A model generated the notes under the pieces. That model did not search any database and was not told the DNA's origin. It saw only the letters and a program-made list of their open reading frames with translations. A DNA stretch of 64,000 bases, taken from NCBI GenBank assembly GCA_946406115.1, contig OX291544.1, forward strand, positions 23,019,521 to 23,083,520, read 5' to 3'. Shown piece by piece: positions 28,901 through 41,687 of the stretch; positions within the stretch are counted from its first letter, which is position 1; each line of letters opens with the position of its first letter. A program made the position numbers and the translations under genes. This DNA comes from Apoda limacodes (taxonomy: Eukaryota > Arthropoda > Insecta > Lepidoptera > Limacodidae).

Positions 28901-31900
28901 ATTGTCGACGATCCCAAACTCACTTGCGGTATCGAGCCCTTAAGTCTGAGGAGAGACTTTGCTTCCTTGTGTGTGTTCTACCGCTTGTACAATGGAGTGT
29001 GTTCTGAGGAATTGTTCGAAATGATGCCCACGGCTACTTTCTACCATCGCACCGCTCGCCATCGACAGGGAATTCATTCTCACACTTTGGAACCAAAATG
29101 GTCGCGAACAGTGCGGTTTCAGAGAAACTTCCTCCCGCGAACCCTTGGGTTGTGGAATGAGCTCCCTGCCAAGGTTTTCTCTAAGGACTACAGTATGGGG
29201 TTCTTCAAAAAAGAAGTTATTAGATTTCTGAAGGGTCAGCAACGCGCGAGTGATGCCCCTGGTGTTGCAAGCGTCCATAGGCTACGGTGACCGCTTACCA
29301 TCAGGCGGACCGTAGGCTTGTTTGCCACCTTAGTGGTATAAAAAAAAAAAAAAAAAAAAAAAAATATACCACCTTAGAGGATCTTCTAACAACAAATTAC
29401 CTACATGATTTTTTCATCATTTACTTTTTCCAAAAATCTCTAAGGCGACATTTTTATTTGTTATTAAAAAGTCCAGTTACCTGTGTTTCCCATGCCAATA
29501 ATAGACCAGAAGCGTGAAGCCGGCCTACCAGCTCGCTGATCTTCTCAGTGTATGGCGAACTTTTCCTAAGCATGGCCACACACTGCTCGTAGTAAAACTT
29601 CTCTGACATTAGTTCCAGATCTAAAACTGCTTCTTCAGTTATGTATTCACCAATGGCAAAGTAACCTGTAATAGAAAATTTATATAACTTTACTCTGCAG
29701 TTCAAATAAGTTCTAAAATAATGAAAATTCCCATTCCGATGATAGAAGGTCTCACCCGCAGGCAGAATTTCTAGAACGAACGCCATATTCCTCGCAAAAC
29801 TTTTCTCTTTAAGCACTTCGGCGTTGTATACTTTGAACTGTTTTACCAGCTCTTTCATCAAAGGCTGAAAAACATACAAACATTTTAAGCACTGGATGCT
29901 GAATAATAGGACTCGCGCACGAAGGGTTCCGTTCCATTGTCTATAAAAACAGCAAAAAAATCACGTTTGTGGTATGGGATTCCCGCTAAAATTTTTGTTT
30001 TATTTTAATTTATTTTAAATATAAAGTAAATATATAACTAAATATTCTGTGAATATTTCAAGCGTCTACCTGTTTTCCTACTTCATTTGAGTAACTTTCA
30101 ATGGAATTTGTACGAAAATTTCACTTTTCTAAGTACATTTTTAACTTTGTCTACTATTACTCGTTAGCTTGTAAAGTGTTATTTTCGTAATAGTTTTCCT
30201 TTTAAATTCATTATATGAACTACCACCGTAATTTTTTTTACATTTCCAAATATTATACTTTCGCTCGTAGAGGGGGGGGGGGGAAACTTGACTCTAACAA
30301 AAATTAGTACTTTAAATCTAAATGTTTCGCAAACGGAGCCTTAAATCAAAAAATAATCTTTGCATACCGCCAATGTTTTTGGAATTCCTATCTAACGATA
30401 CCTTACACGATGGGGTAGACAAGAAAAAAAAATTACGTCCCCATTTCACATGTAGGGGAGGTACCCTAAATTTTTTTCAAAGATTTTATTCTACTACTTT
30501 GTCGGCTTGATCAATGTGTATATCCCAGACAAATTGCAGCTTTCTTGTATTATTAGTTTTTGAACTAAGCTGCGGACAGACGGACGGACGGACATGGCGA
30601 AACTATAAGGGTTCCTAGTCGACTACGGAACTCTAAAAAAGGCTACAAAATACGATTCTTAACTATAAATAAGAAACATTCTTTTTAAACTTCTTTTACT
30701 TTTTATTATGTACTGTGGACTGAACGAATTTGTTCGCACGTAACACTAAAATATTAATTTATAGATACCACTTACATCAGACGACAGCATTATCGAAAGA
30801 ATCCAGACATCGTGGGTGCCTCCCCACTCCATCTTCTTGTCGACCAGGTCCTGAATAGTGTCAATGGATTTTTCATATGTGGGCACAGTGAACAATGAAG
30901 CAAGCCCACTGCTATATGCATTGTCAATGACCAAGCCTGTTATAAGCATCCATATTGTTACGCTGCGTAACCTCCAGGTGTAGTCGATTTTGTGTTGAGA
31001 CTGTATACAGAAAAGCAATAGGCAAACAGTTTTAGCTCTTTATATAGGAAAAGAAGCAATAGCCGCAGCATTCATTCAGCATTGTCTAGACGTACGGTCA
31101 GTAGTAAAACTGCATATAGAGTTTCAAAAAAAAAATAGAATGGCAAGGCATAGTCACTCACACACTTAAATAAATAAAGTAATAATATGTCTTGTAGAAC
31201 CTGAGTAATATTAGTTTCATTTAATATTGTATATAATAATTTCACTAAGAAAATTATCGTATCCGTAGCCTAGTGGATAGACGTATCAGATCCTATTACG
31301 TGTACTCAGTGCAATGCAGGTTGTGGATTCGAATCTCACCTTATGCCTTTCTTTTAGTTTTTGTTACAATTTACGAATTATGAATATTTTGTTCAGTTAA
31401 CAGCTTAGACCAATTTTCTAATAGCTATTAAGTTAGAAGCGGAAACTACGTAGGTAGATATTTTATTTTTGTCGTTCGTTGCCGATTTGTTTCGGGGGTA
31501 TGTGCTGACAAGGTTGTTTGGTGTTTTTATTTAGCTATCAATTCATTACTTACGTAGCCATTTTTTTGTCGTTGTGGATGTGTTACTGTAGGAGCTTGTT
31601 TGGTGTATTTATTAAATTTCTTTGCTAAAAATAATATGCAGGCCAATATTAATATTCAAGAGAGGATGCGTATTATAGAACTATATATTATGGGTTACAA
31701 TATATCTCAAATTTGCAATGAGACTGGTTTTACCATAAGTATTTTATTTGATGTTAATGTTACATCATAATTTTTTTATACCACACTTTTTTGTATGAAA
31801 ATTTCTATAAAAAATTGAAAATATAATTTCAGTAGCTTGAAAAATGTTTATTTTAATCTGGATATTTGGTTTTTAGTGGATTACCGTAAAGCGTAGGGTC

Positions 31901-34900
31901 TCGCGCAACCAAGAGGAGAGGAGTTTATCAACTCGACCTCGAAGTGGACGCCCGCGGCACATTGATACGACTCAAAGTCGATTTATGGTGGAACAATACG
32001 AGAACAATGGTTTCATTCCGACTGCTGTGTTTGGGAACATGTTTCATATATCTACACACACTGCTGATTGAGCTCTGCATATTCAAGGATTGCATCATAG
32101 AAAGCCAGCTAAATAACCATATTTAACTAATACCCATAAACAAAATAGATTGTTGTTTGCAAGGGAGTATTTAGATTTTGACTGGGAGCACACCTAATTC
32201 ACCGATAAGAAGTCGTTTGAATCAGATGTTTTTAGATAAAAACTAAATATTTTGTAAATATTTTAGGCGTCTACCTGTTGCGGTTATCAATATCGAGCAA
32301 AAAAACCACGTTTGTTGTATGGGAGCCCCCTTAAACATTTATTTTATTCTGTTTTTTTAGTATTTGTTGTTATAGCGGCAACAGAAATATATCTTATGTG
32401 AAAATTTCAACTGTCTAACTATCACGGTTCATGAGATACAGCTGGAGCCTTAGTAATAGGGTTCCGCTAATTACCCTTTGGGTACGGAACCCTTAAAAAT
32501 AAAATATTATTTTTCTTACAGGTATTATTTTACATTTCAATATATTTAAGACATACCATATTTTTTTTTACTTTGTTGTTTTAGCAGCGTTACCGAATGA
32601 ATGGTGACTTGTTTTATTTTTATTCTTATGGTTAAGTTTCAATTTTCTTTTCATTACTAAAACGAATACTTAAGCTATAACCATAGGAAATATATATGTA
32701 TATATAGAAAAAAGATACATTTATCAAAAACATTATTTATAAAATTTTAATAAAAACCATTTTTATTAGATTGCATGTGTTTTAATTCTTGCAAACAAAA
32801 CAAAAAGTTCTCATACCAATTGGTCCTTTTTAGAGAGAACTAGATGTCAAAACATAATAAAAAATGAAAGTTATTCCTGACTAAAATACTCAAAACGGAA
32901 GTGGCGGGATTTGAACCATTGGCTTGCCATTCAATGTCGCAGCGCTTATAAATCAACCACCGGGCAGATAACATTTCATGCGAAATAAACAAACCTATGT
33001 AGAACGACAATGCAGTTTACACCTAATTACTTTGTTAGGTTAAGAAACCAAAATATATAAGAACGGTTTAAATAAACTGATTAGTAGAAAGAAAACTAAA
33101 CCTTATTTCGTCGATTTAAGGTTAATATTATTGACAGGTCTGATAATGTTAATGTGTGAGTGCGAGATTCACAGAATGGTTCCACGCAAATTTAACCTTT
33201 ACACTGTGCATGGACTTTAGCAAATGACTGTACAGTCACATATTACACTGAGAATACAATAATTTGCACATATTAAAAAAATATTACGAAGGCGGCAAGA
33301 AAAGAATCAGAAAAGCAACCACGGGTGTTAACTCTGAACGCCTTCGCTGTGCCCCGGCTGTTATCCCTGGAATCCTTCGTTACGCTTGGAAGTCTATTTG
33401 GCCCATGACGTAAGTAAGACACTGCTTTATCTGTCAATAATATACTACTATATTTGGAAGGCATTCTCCGGAACCCCTCAACCTATTTAAAAATTCATCC
33501 CCTGTTTAGAAAGCTACGTTATTTTTTACTTAATAATATAATAGAGAGAGAGAGAGAGAGAGAGTAGGAGAGGGAGAGAGAGAGAGCTGTTTCAGTATGT
33601 TTGTCGATATTATGTGGAGGTTAATCTCAGGAACTTCTTAACTAATTTGAAAAATGCCTACACTGTTAGGCAGCTACATTGTTTTTTACTTAATATTGTA
33701 AAGAGAAAAAGGGAGAGGAAGAGAAGCTCAACCGAATATTTTATTTCTATACTTAACAAACAAAGTAGGACGAAGGGTAAGGACAGAAAGAGACAGAGAG
33801 AGATTTTTGTGATGATTTTTTAAATGCGCAGGGTAATGTTTGGAACTACTTAACGGATTTAAAAAATCTTTTAAGAATTAGAAAACAACATAAATACCGA
33901 TGGCTTTATGTTATGCATTATTTAAATTTATAGTTCAAGGAGAGTGGAGGGCGGAGCGAGGTACAGTCATTTGCTAAAGTCCATGCACAGTGTAAAGGTT
34001 AAAATTGCGTGGAGCTATTCTGTGAATCTCGCACTCACACATTAACATTATTAGAACTGTCAATAATATTAACCTTAAATCGACGAAATTAGGTAAACCT
34101 AATTTTTCTTAATACTAACCAGTTTATTTAAGTTAAGTTTATTTAAACCGTTCTTATATCTTTTGGTTTCTTAACCTAACAAATTAATTAGGTGTAAACT
34201 GCAGTGTTCTTCTACATAAGTATTGTTTATTTCGCATTAAATGTTATCTGCCCCGTGGTGTGATCCATAGACGCTGCGACTTAAATCGGCGAGCCTATGG
34301 TTGAAATCACGCTACATCCGTATTTAGTATTTTTGGTAGGAATTACTTTTTTTTTATGTTTTGACATCTAGTTCTCTCTGAAAAGGACCAATTGGTATGA
34401 GAACTTTTTGTTTTGTTTGCAAGAATTAAAACACGTGCAATCTAATAATTATTTATTTATTTATTTATCCATTACATTTCAAAAATTATACAATGTTAAC
34501 AGTATTTCACATCAAAAAAACCTCTATGGGCTTAACTATGGTGTGAGAGTCCACTTATGACAATTTAATTCATTATTATTCTAAATATATATTTCATTCT
34601 AAATATATTTATACATATACACATACCTACATACAAATATATATCTATATACACACATATATACACATATACACAAATATACACATACACATTCAATCTA
34701 TATGTTAAATACATAATGTCTATTAAAGTACATGCTTCCGATTCTAAACATCTTACAAAATACTAGTGAGATATCTTTTTAATTTTCTTTTTAATGATTT
34801 CTCATTCATCACATACATATTTTGTATTTCACCTGGAACATCATGTATTATTTTTGGTATCAAATATTGAATAGTTCTTTTACCGTATACATTGTCATAT

Positions 34901-37900
34901 TTGGGTTTTACGTAATAATTCAAATAGTTTCTTAAATTTTTTGGACGTTTACGTCCTATTAGATATGTTTGTTTTTTGTTCACATTAAGCATTGCGAAGT
35001 TAAATTTGTTGAACACGTTCATAGCATTTCAATACATGAATTAACCCTCAACATAGTCCTTATATTTAATGTTTAATCCTATCTGGAACTATCTGGAACC
35101 TAAATGGAATAAAAAATGGTTTTTATTCAAATTTTATAGATAATGTTTTTGATAAATGTCTCTTTTTTCTATATATACATATATATTTCCTATAGTTATA
35201 GCTTAAGTATTCGTTTTAGTAATGAAAAGAAAATTGAAACTTAACCATAAGAATAAAAAAAATTCAAGTCACCATTCATTCGGTAACGCTGCTATATTTT
35301 GGAAAACAACAAAGTAAAAAAAATATGTTATGTCTTAGATATATTGAAATGTAAAAAATATCTGTAAGAAAATAGTACTTAATTTTTGGGGTTCCGTATA
35401 AATGTCTCTTTTTTCTATATATATATATATTTCCTATGGTTATAGTTAAGTATTCGTTTTCGTAATGAAAAGAAAATTGAAACCTAACCATAAGAATAAA
35501 AATAAAACAATTCACCATTCATTCGGTAACGCTGCTATATTTTGAAAAACAACAAAGTAAAAAAAAATATGGTATGTCTTAAATATACACACCGGCACAA
35601 TTAGCGGAACACAAAAAAAAGGATTTGAACGAATGGCAGCAGGTTCTCTTTACTGATGAGTGCAGAGTTCTTTTAAAACAGATCGATGGGAGACAGCGGA
35701 TATGGAGACGCAAAGGAGAACGCCACATACAGTCTAATTTTGAACACACAGTGGCTTATGGTGGCGGCTCGATTATGGTTTGGGGAGGGATATGTTTGGG
35801 AGCTCGCACGGAGTTAGTGATAGTCACAGGAGGGACCATGACAGCAGATCGATACATCAGAGACATTTTAGAAGAACATGTTGTACCATTTGCCCCATTT
35901 ATTGGTGACGACTTTATTCTAATGCAAGATAATGCACGTGCTCATAGTGCACAATCTGTACAGGCATATCTGAGCCACGTAGGTATACCGGTGATGCAGT
36001 GGCCAACAAATTCCCCCGATATGAATCCGATAGAGCATGTCTGGGACTTGTTAAAAAGAAGGGTTTAATCCAGAATGCCACCCCCCAACAAACTGAATGA
36101 TTTCGTCAAATATATGCGTTATTATCTCATAGTCTCACTTTTTTTTCTGTTCCGCTAATTGTGCCGGTGTGTATATATTGAAATGTAAAATAATATCTGT
36201 AAGAAAAATAGTACTTTATTTTTACGGTTCCGTACCCAATTAGCGGTGCCCTATTACTAAGACTCCGGCTGTATCTCATGAACCGTGATAGTTGCCGCTA
36301 TAACAACAAATACAAAAAACAGAATAAAATAAATATTTAAGGGAGCTCCCATACAATAAACGTGATTTTTTTCCTCGATTTTGCTCGATATTGATAACGG
36401 CAACAGGTAGCCGCCTAAAATATTTACAGAATATTTAGTTATATAGTTACTTGAAAAATAAATAATTAAATTAAAATAAAACAAAAAATTCAAGGGGGGC
36501 TCCGATACAACAAATGTGATATCCGTCCAGATTCCATATTTGGGACAACATTTTGTTCTGCATAACGGGTTCCATTTCTGCGCCACAAATAAACCCTCCC
36601 GTTTTCAGATGATTGAAACGACTTCCCATCGGTGAATAATAGTCAAAATCTAAATACTCCCTTGCAAACAACAATCTTTTTTGTTTAGGGGTATTGGTTA
36701 AAAACGGTTTTTTAGCTGGCTTTCTATGATGCAATCCTTTAATATGCAGAGCTCGACGAACAGTGTGTGTATAGATGTATTAAACATGTTCCCAAACACA
36801 GCAGTCGGTATGAAACCATTGTTCCACCATAAATCTTCTTTGAGCCGCATCAATGTGCCGCGAGAGTCCACTTCGAGGCCGAGTTGATAAATTCCCCTCC
36901 TCTTGGTTCCGTGAGACCCAACGCTTTACGGTAATCCTCTAAAAACCAAATAGCCAGATTAAAATAAACATTTTTCAAACTACTGAATTATATTTTAATT
37001 TTTTTTACATAATTACTTACAAAAAATTGTGGTACTAAAAAATTATGATATATCATAAACATCAAATAAAATACTTACTGTAAAACCAGTCTCATTGCAA
37101 ATTTGAGATATATTGTAACCCATATTATATAGTTCTATAATACGCATCCTCTCTTGAATATTAATATTGGCCTGCATATTATTTTTAGCAAAGAAATTTA
37201 ATAAAAACACTAAACAACCTTATCAATACAAGCACCTATAGTAACACATCCACAACGACAAAAAAATGGCTACCTAAGTATGAACGCATCTAACTTAATA
37301 GCTAAATAAAAACACCAAACAACCTAGTTAAGTCTGTCGACTCTACCGAAGAGCCTCGCCCACGCTCTATCTTCAACTAGCCCAGACGCTGACTCGGCAA
37401 ACGGATACAGATAAGCTGGTCACCTGCGGTGGCTGAGAAGACAGTTATTAAGTTAAATATAAGTTAGTCTTAGGCGATCAATTGAAGCGAATACACGCTC
37501 TCTTTATTAAAATTTGTATTTTTAAAACGTCCTCCGGCACGTCCAAAACTTAATTACCTTGTCAGCACATACCCCCAGAAACAAAATATCGGCAACGAAC
37601 GACGAAAATAAAATGTCTACCTACGTAGATAGCTATTAGAAAATTAGTCTAAGCTGTTTAACTGAACAGAATATTCATAATTTGTAAGATGTAACAAAAA
37701 AAAAGAAAGGCATAAGGTGACATTCGAATCCACAAACTGTATTGCACTGAGTATACGTATTAAGATCTGATACGTCTATCCACTAGGCTACGGATACAAT
37801 AATTTTCTTAGTGAAATTATTACATACAATATGAAATGAAACTAATATTACTTAGGTTCTACAAGACAATTAATTTATTTTTTTAAGTGTGTGAGTGAAT

Positions 37901-40900
37901 GAATGCGCTTGCCTTTCTATTTTGTTTTGAAATTCTATATGCAGTTCTGCAACTGACCTTACATACAGGAACCAAGTCGCGGCGGATTGCTAGTAAGATA
38001 CAAGTGACCTGCCCCAAATTTGCTTTGTTTTCTTCAGACCATATACAGATCTACCATTATCTCATACATTTTAATATTGTAAAGTAGAGCAAACTCGGAC
38101 ATACACCAAGGTAGTTATTATGGCCAGGTCTCTACATTGAATTATTAAAAAGGACTTTATTTAAACTAACTTGTGTAACCATCATCCCAAATGTGGTCAA
38201 ACCGACTTTCTCTGTATTCTTCTTGGCGAGCGCGAGAGCGACCGAAGCAAAAAAGTACGTGAGTAATAACGCCATCCACGTGTACACACCAAACGGAAGA
38301 AGCGGTAAGTACCAACTGGCCAGGATCCTGATGAATGACAAGTTTTCATTTTATCACTTTCTATTGTGACTTTATAACAACAAGTTAGGAACGTCTTAGA
38401 GGTATTAAATCCTTAATAAAGACATCCAGAAGAGAACTAACGTCACCAACATACCTCGCGTGAACAGCAAGCTGACGCGGCGTTGGTCTTTGAACTAGAA
38501 AAGTATTCTAATACCGCACGGCCTAGGACGCCCTCAATCCCGCGCGATGGATCAATTACCTACCTTAAAAGTCAGTGGCTGCTGGATGCGAAAAGAAAAA
38601 ATAACCTGGATAAATAGCGCGCCACGCCGTATGGAAAAGCTTTATTACTAGTGAACCTAGATCTGAATTAGCTTAAACTATAATAGATAATGATGATAAT
38701 AATACCAACAAGTAACGAAAAAAATTCTTAAAATTATTCAGTGTCTCTTTTAAAGGTGTCATTTATAACATACTTACTTAGGACATTTATTTAGAGCACC
38801 GTCACAATGACTCTTTTATAAGAAGGGACTGAAAACATTTTTTTTTTAAATAAAACATATAAAAAATACTTTGAACTTTAATACCATTATTGTATTTTAC
38901 AATTGCATGGTGAGACCACTTGCTGCCATATGGTGCGCCGAGCGAGGGCGTGGGATATAATTTTTTGGCAATTTGTGTTAACATAACCTCACTTTACTTT
39001 ATGTTCACTTTTTCTATTGATTAGCACACAAATCATTGAAATATTTACCTGATTCGATTTATTGTCACAAACTTTAACTGGTTTTCTGATCACGGCACTG
39101 ATCAAACTCAAAATTTAAAAATTGCAATCAGAAAAAACCTGCATATTTATGTATATGTTGCATAGGCTAACAAAGTGCGTAACAAATGACTATGACTAAA
39201 CAGCCCATTTCTTTCAGTGGTGTTTTATTAATGACAAGATTATTTTTTCTCTATAAATGCTTTATAGTTAGTTAGTAAATTATGTTCTATTTTTTAAAGG
39301 AAAAACTTAATCGTAAAATTTACCTATAACCCGTCGACTTTATGTTCTGCATAAGGTTATAATTTTTTAGTGTTATAGTGATAGTGAAAATGCAGATTAT
39401 TTTTTGTATGTGATAGGAGGATCATTCCTAACTCCTCAGTATCACTCAATGTTGGCGAGGCACTCGGGTGCGTTAGCGACCATCTTGGAAAATAAGTTTT
39501 GTTTTATATATCCTGAACGCTTGGTCAGCCGTGAAAAACGCAAGATATTTATTTTTTTAATTAACCGTCTTTTTGCTATGCTACACAATAAATCTGTAAA
39601 ATCAATGTTTATGCGAGTTTTGGAGAGTCAAAAACAGGATCAATAAATCAAACACAATCTTCCTAATTCTAGGGAGTCAAAAAATTGTTAAAATTGTCTT
39701 AATCCCTTGCACTTTTTAATCTAATGGCAACATATAGTGGCGAACAGCGTTCGCATCATAATATTATCAAAAAAAAAATTACTGCAAATCCGAAAACATG
39801 CCAAATCCAAGCAATAAGTTCAGAAACACAATTAATAAAGTAAAAATCCAACTACAAGGTACGAAACACAAGTAACGAATGGGCTAAATAAGCTCAAGAT
39901 TTGATTTGTCTGTAGTGTTGCCAGACTGCTAACCTTATAGTTACCATAAATAACAACATTTTCCATACACATTTTATTGTTATATTGTTAAATAAAAAGC
40001 CTTAACAATATATTGGCTATTTATAGCTGAAGAAGTCGTTAGTTTTTACGTTGATGCATCTAATGTTTTGTCCCATCCGCTATCTAAATAAATTCCTGAT
40101 CGTCAATTTTACCTAACTAAAAAATGTTATCCATCTTGCTATAATAAAGCCATAAGCGCAGCATTAGTTATCAATCAGATGTTTTTAGGTTAAAAGTTGT
40201 ATTTGAACACAAAGATTTCCGTCGAGCTGAGGGAGCAAAAAAAATTTCCATTAACAATAACAAAATTTTAACAACAAAAATGTGTACCGAAAATCATGTT
40301 TTGTGTAATGTTTCGGTGAAACATTAGCAGGAGACCCGACTTAATATATTTAAAATAAATGTGTTCTTTTTGCCAAACTTAACATGTCAAAATAATCATT
40401 GTTACGAAATGCAAGTTCATCAAAGACATTAAATCAAGATAATCATTGAAAAGCAATCGAATCGCAAAGTCAAAATCGTACGAAACACATCACTGAATAG
40501 AATAAAGAACTGCTGTTAAAAAATAGCATTTATTCAATTAATGAAAAATGTTTGAGAACCTTCAATGTTACGTAACCTATGGACACGGGTCAAGGTCATT
40601 TTGTTTACTCGAATTGCAAAAAGATTCCGAGTCTGCTTTTACTTCCTGAATAATTTTCTTATTGCATCGGTTAAATTTTATGTTAAAAATGTTTGTTGTG
40701 CCCAACCTGAATTGCTGCTCGAATAAGAAAACAAAAATTTTGTAATTTTAAAATCAATCAACCCTTACTTCAATACCCTTAGAAATGATATTTTTTTTCA
40801 TAACTTTAATGAAACCAACTATACCAATAAAAAAGTATTATCAGAATTGAACTACGATTTGTAAAAAGTTATGCGTGTTTAATTGGTCATACAAAAACAA

Positions 40901-41631
40901 AAATAATGAAATATACGCGTCGACATAAGAACCTACTTTTGTTTTCGTCGGCTAAAAAAGGAACCTTACACATTATAGTATACCTACGTATATCAGGTAG
41001 GTATACCTACAACGTACCTAGGTGCCGGTGCAAGGCAAGTTACGGCGGTACGAACGTGAGGAGCAGTGTAATCCAGAGCCCAATATTGCTCATACCAAGA
41101 ATACAGTGCAGCTGAAAATATAAAGGTACACATGTACTTATTTCGGGTCCAATCTAACAAATATCAACATCAATATCAACTGCCAAAAAACGGCCGAGTG
41201 CGCGTCGAACAGGTAGTTTGAATTGGTTCTCGTAAAATGAGGATTACTAAACATATTATCTAAATAAAGATTTATTTTTGTTTAAAATTTTATTTTTTAA
41301 AGTATTAAAGAGCTTTATTATTAATTTTTCCAGATTTTTAGAAGTAAGAGGGGAATAGGACACTTTTTTTTTAACTTTGGTAGCTAATAAACTTGCACAC
41401 TATGCATGACGGAGAGAAATTGTTACTTACTAAAAATAATTTTGAAGATTTATCCAACAACACCCTACTACAAAAAACTTGAAAACAGTTTATAGTATGA
41501 AAGTTGTAAATTATTTTAATAGGATAGGCACATGGATCTAGCTCACCATATTCAAAGTAAGGGATGAAACATTTTATTTTTGCGCAACGCTTTTTACTAT
41601 AAGCAAAGATTATATGTATAAAACTATACTA

Positions 41632-41687
<56 letters not shown>

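Larger units (their letters stand above)
31095..33230 (+). mobile_element. Inverted-pair element, unit B, left copy
   Basis: A Tc1-like element of about 2.1 kb, flanked by TA (31,093-31,094 and 33,231-33,232). Outer end CGGTCAGTAGTAAAACTGC; inner end (minus strand) CAGTCATTTGCTAAAGTCC. It contains a tRNA-like module near each end, a broken intron-bearing transposase, and a GGGTTCCG-type repeat at about 32,270-32,510 that cuts the transposase short. IR-A has the empty TA site at 6,145-6,146. Confidence 0.85.
33964..37963 (-). mobile_element. Inverted-pair element, unit B, right copy
   Basis: Same element as 31,095-33,230, reversed and flanked by TA (33,962-33,963 and 37,964-37,965). It is longer because of a LINE fragment (34,447-35,110), an internal tandem duplication (about 35,160-35,590) and a Tc1-like derivative (35,588-36,171). 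The inner 35 bases are identical to the inner end of the left copy. IR-A has the empty TA site at 6,760-6,761. Confidence 0.85.

Noticed and set aside
29454..29879. Single 141-codon exon for IR-B
   Set aside because: The same region in A and C has stops and clear GTGAGA...TATTACAG signals, so it is two exons with a 90-nt intron that happens to be open in B.
31260..31340. Functional tRNA gene
   Set aside because: A- and B-box-like motifs are present, but no acceptor stem, anticodon arm or terminator can be drawn. It occurs at matching places in every copy of a mobile element.
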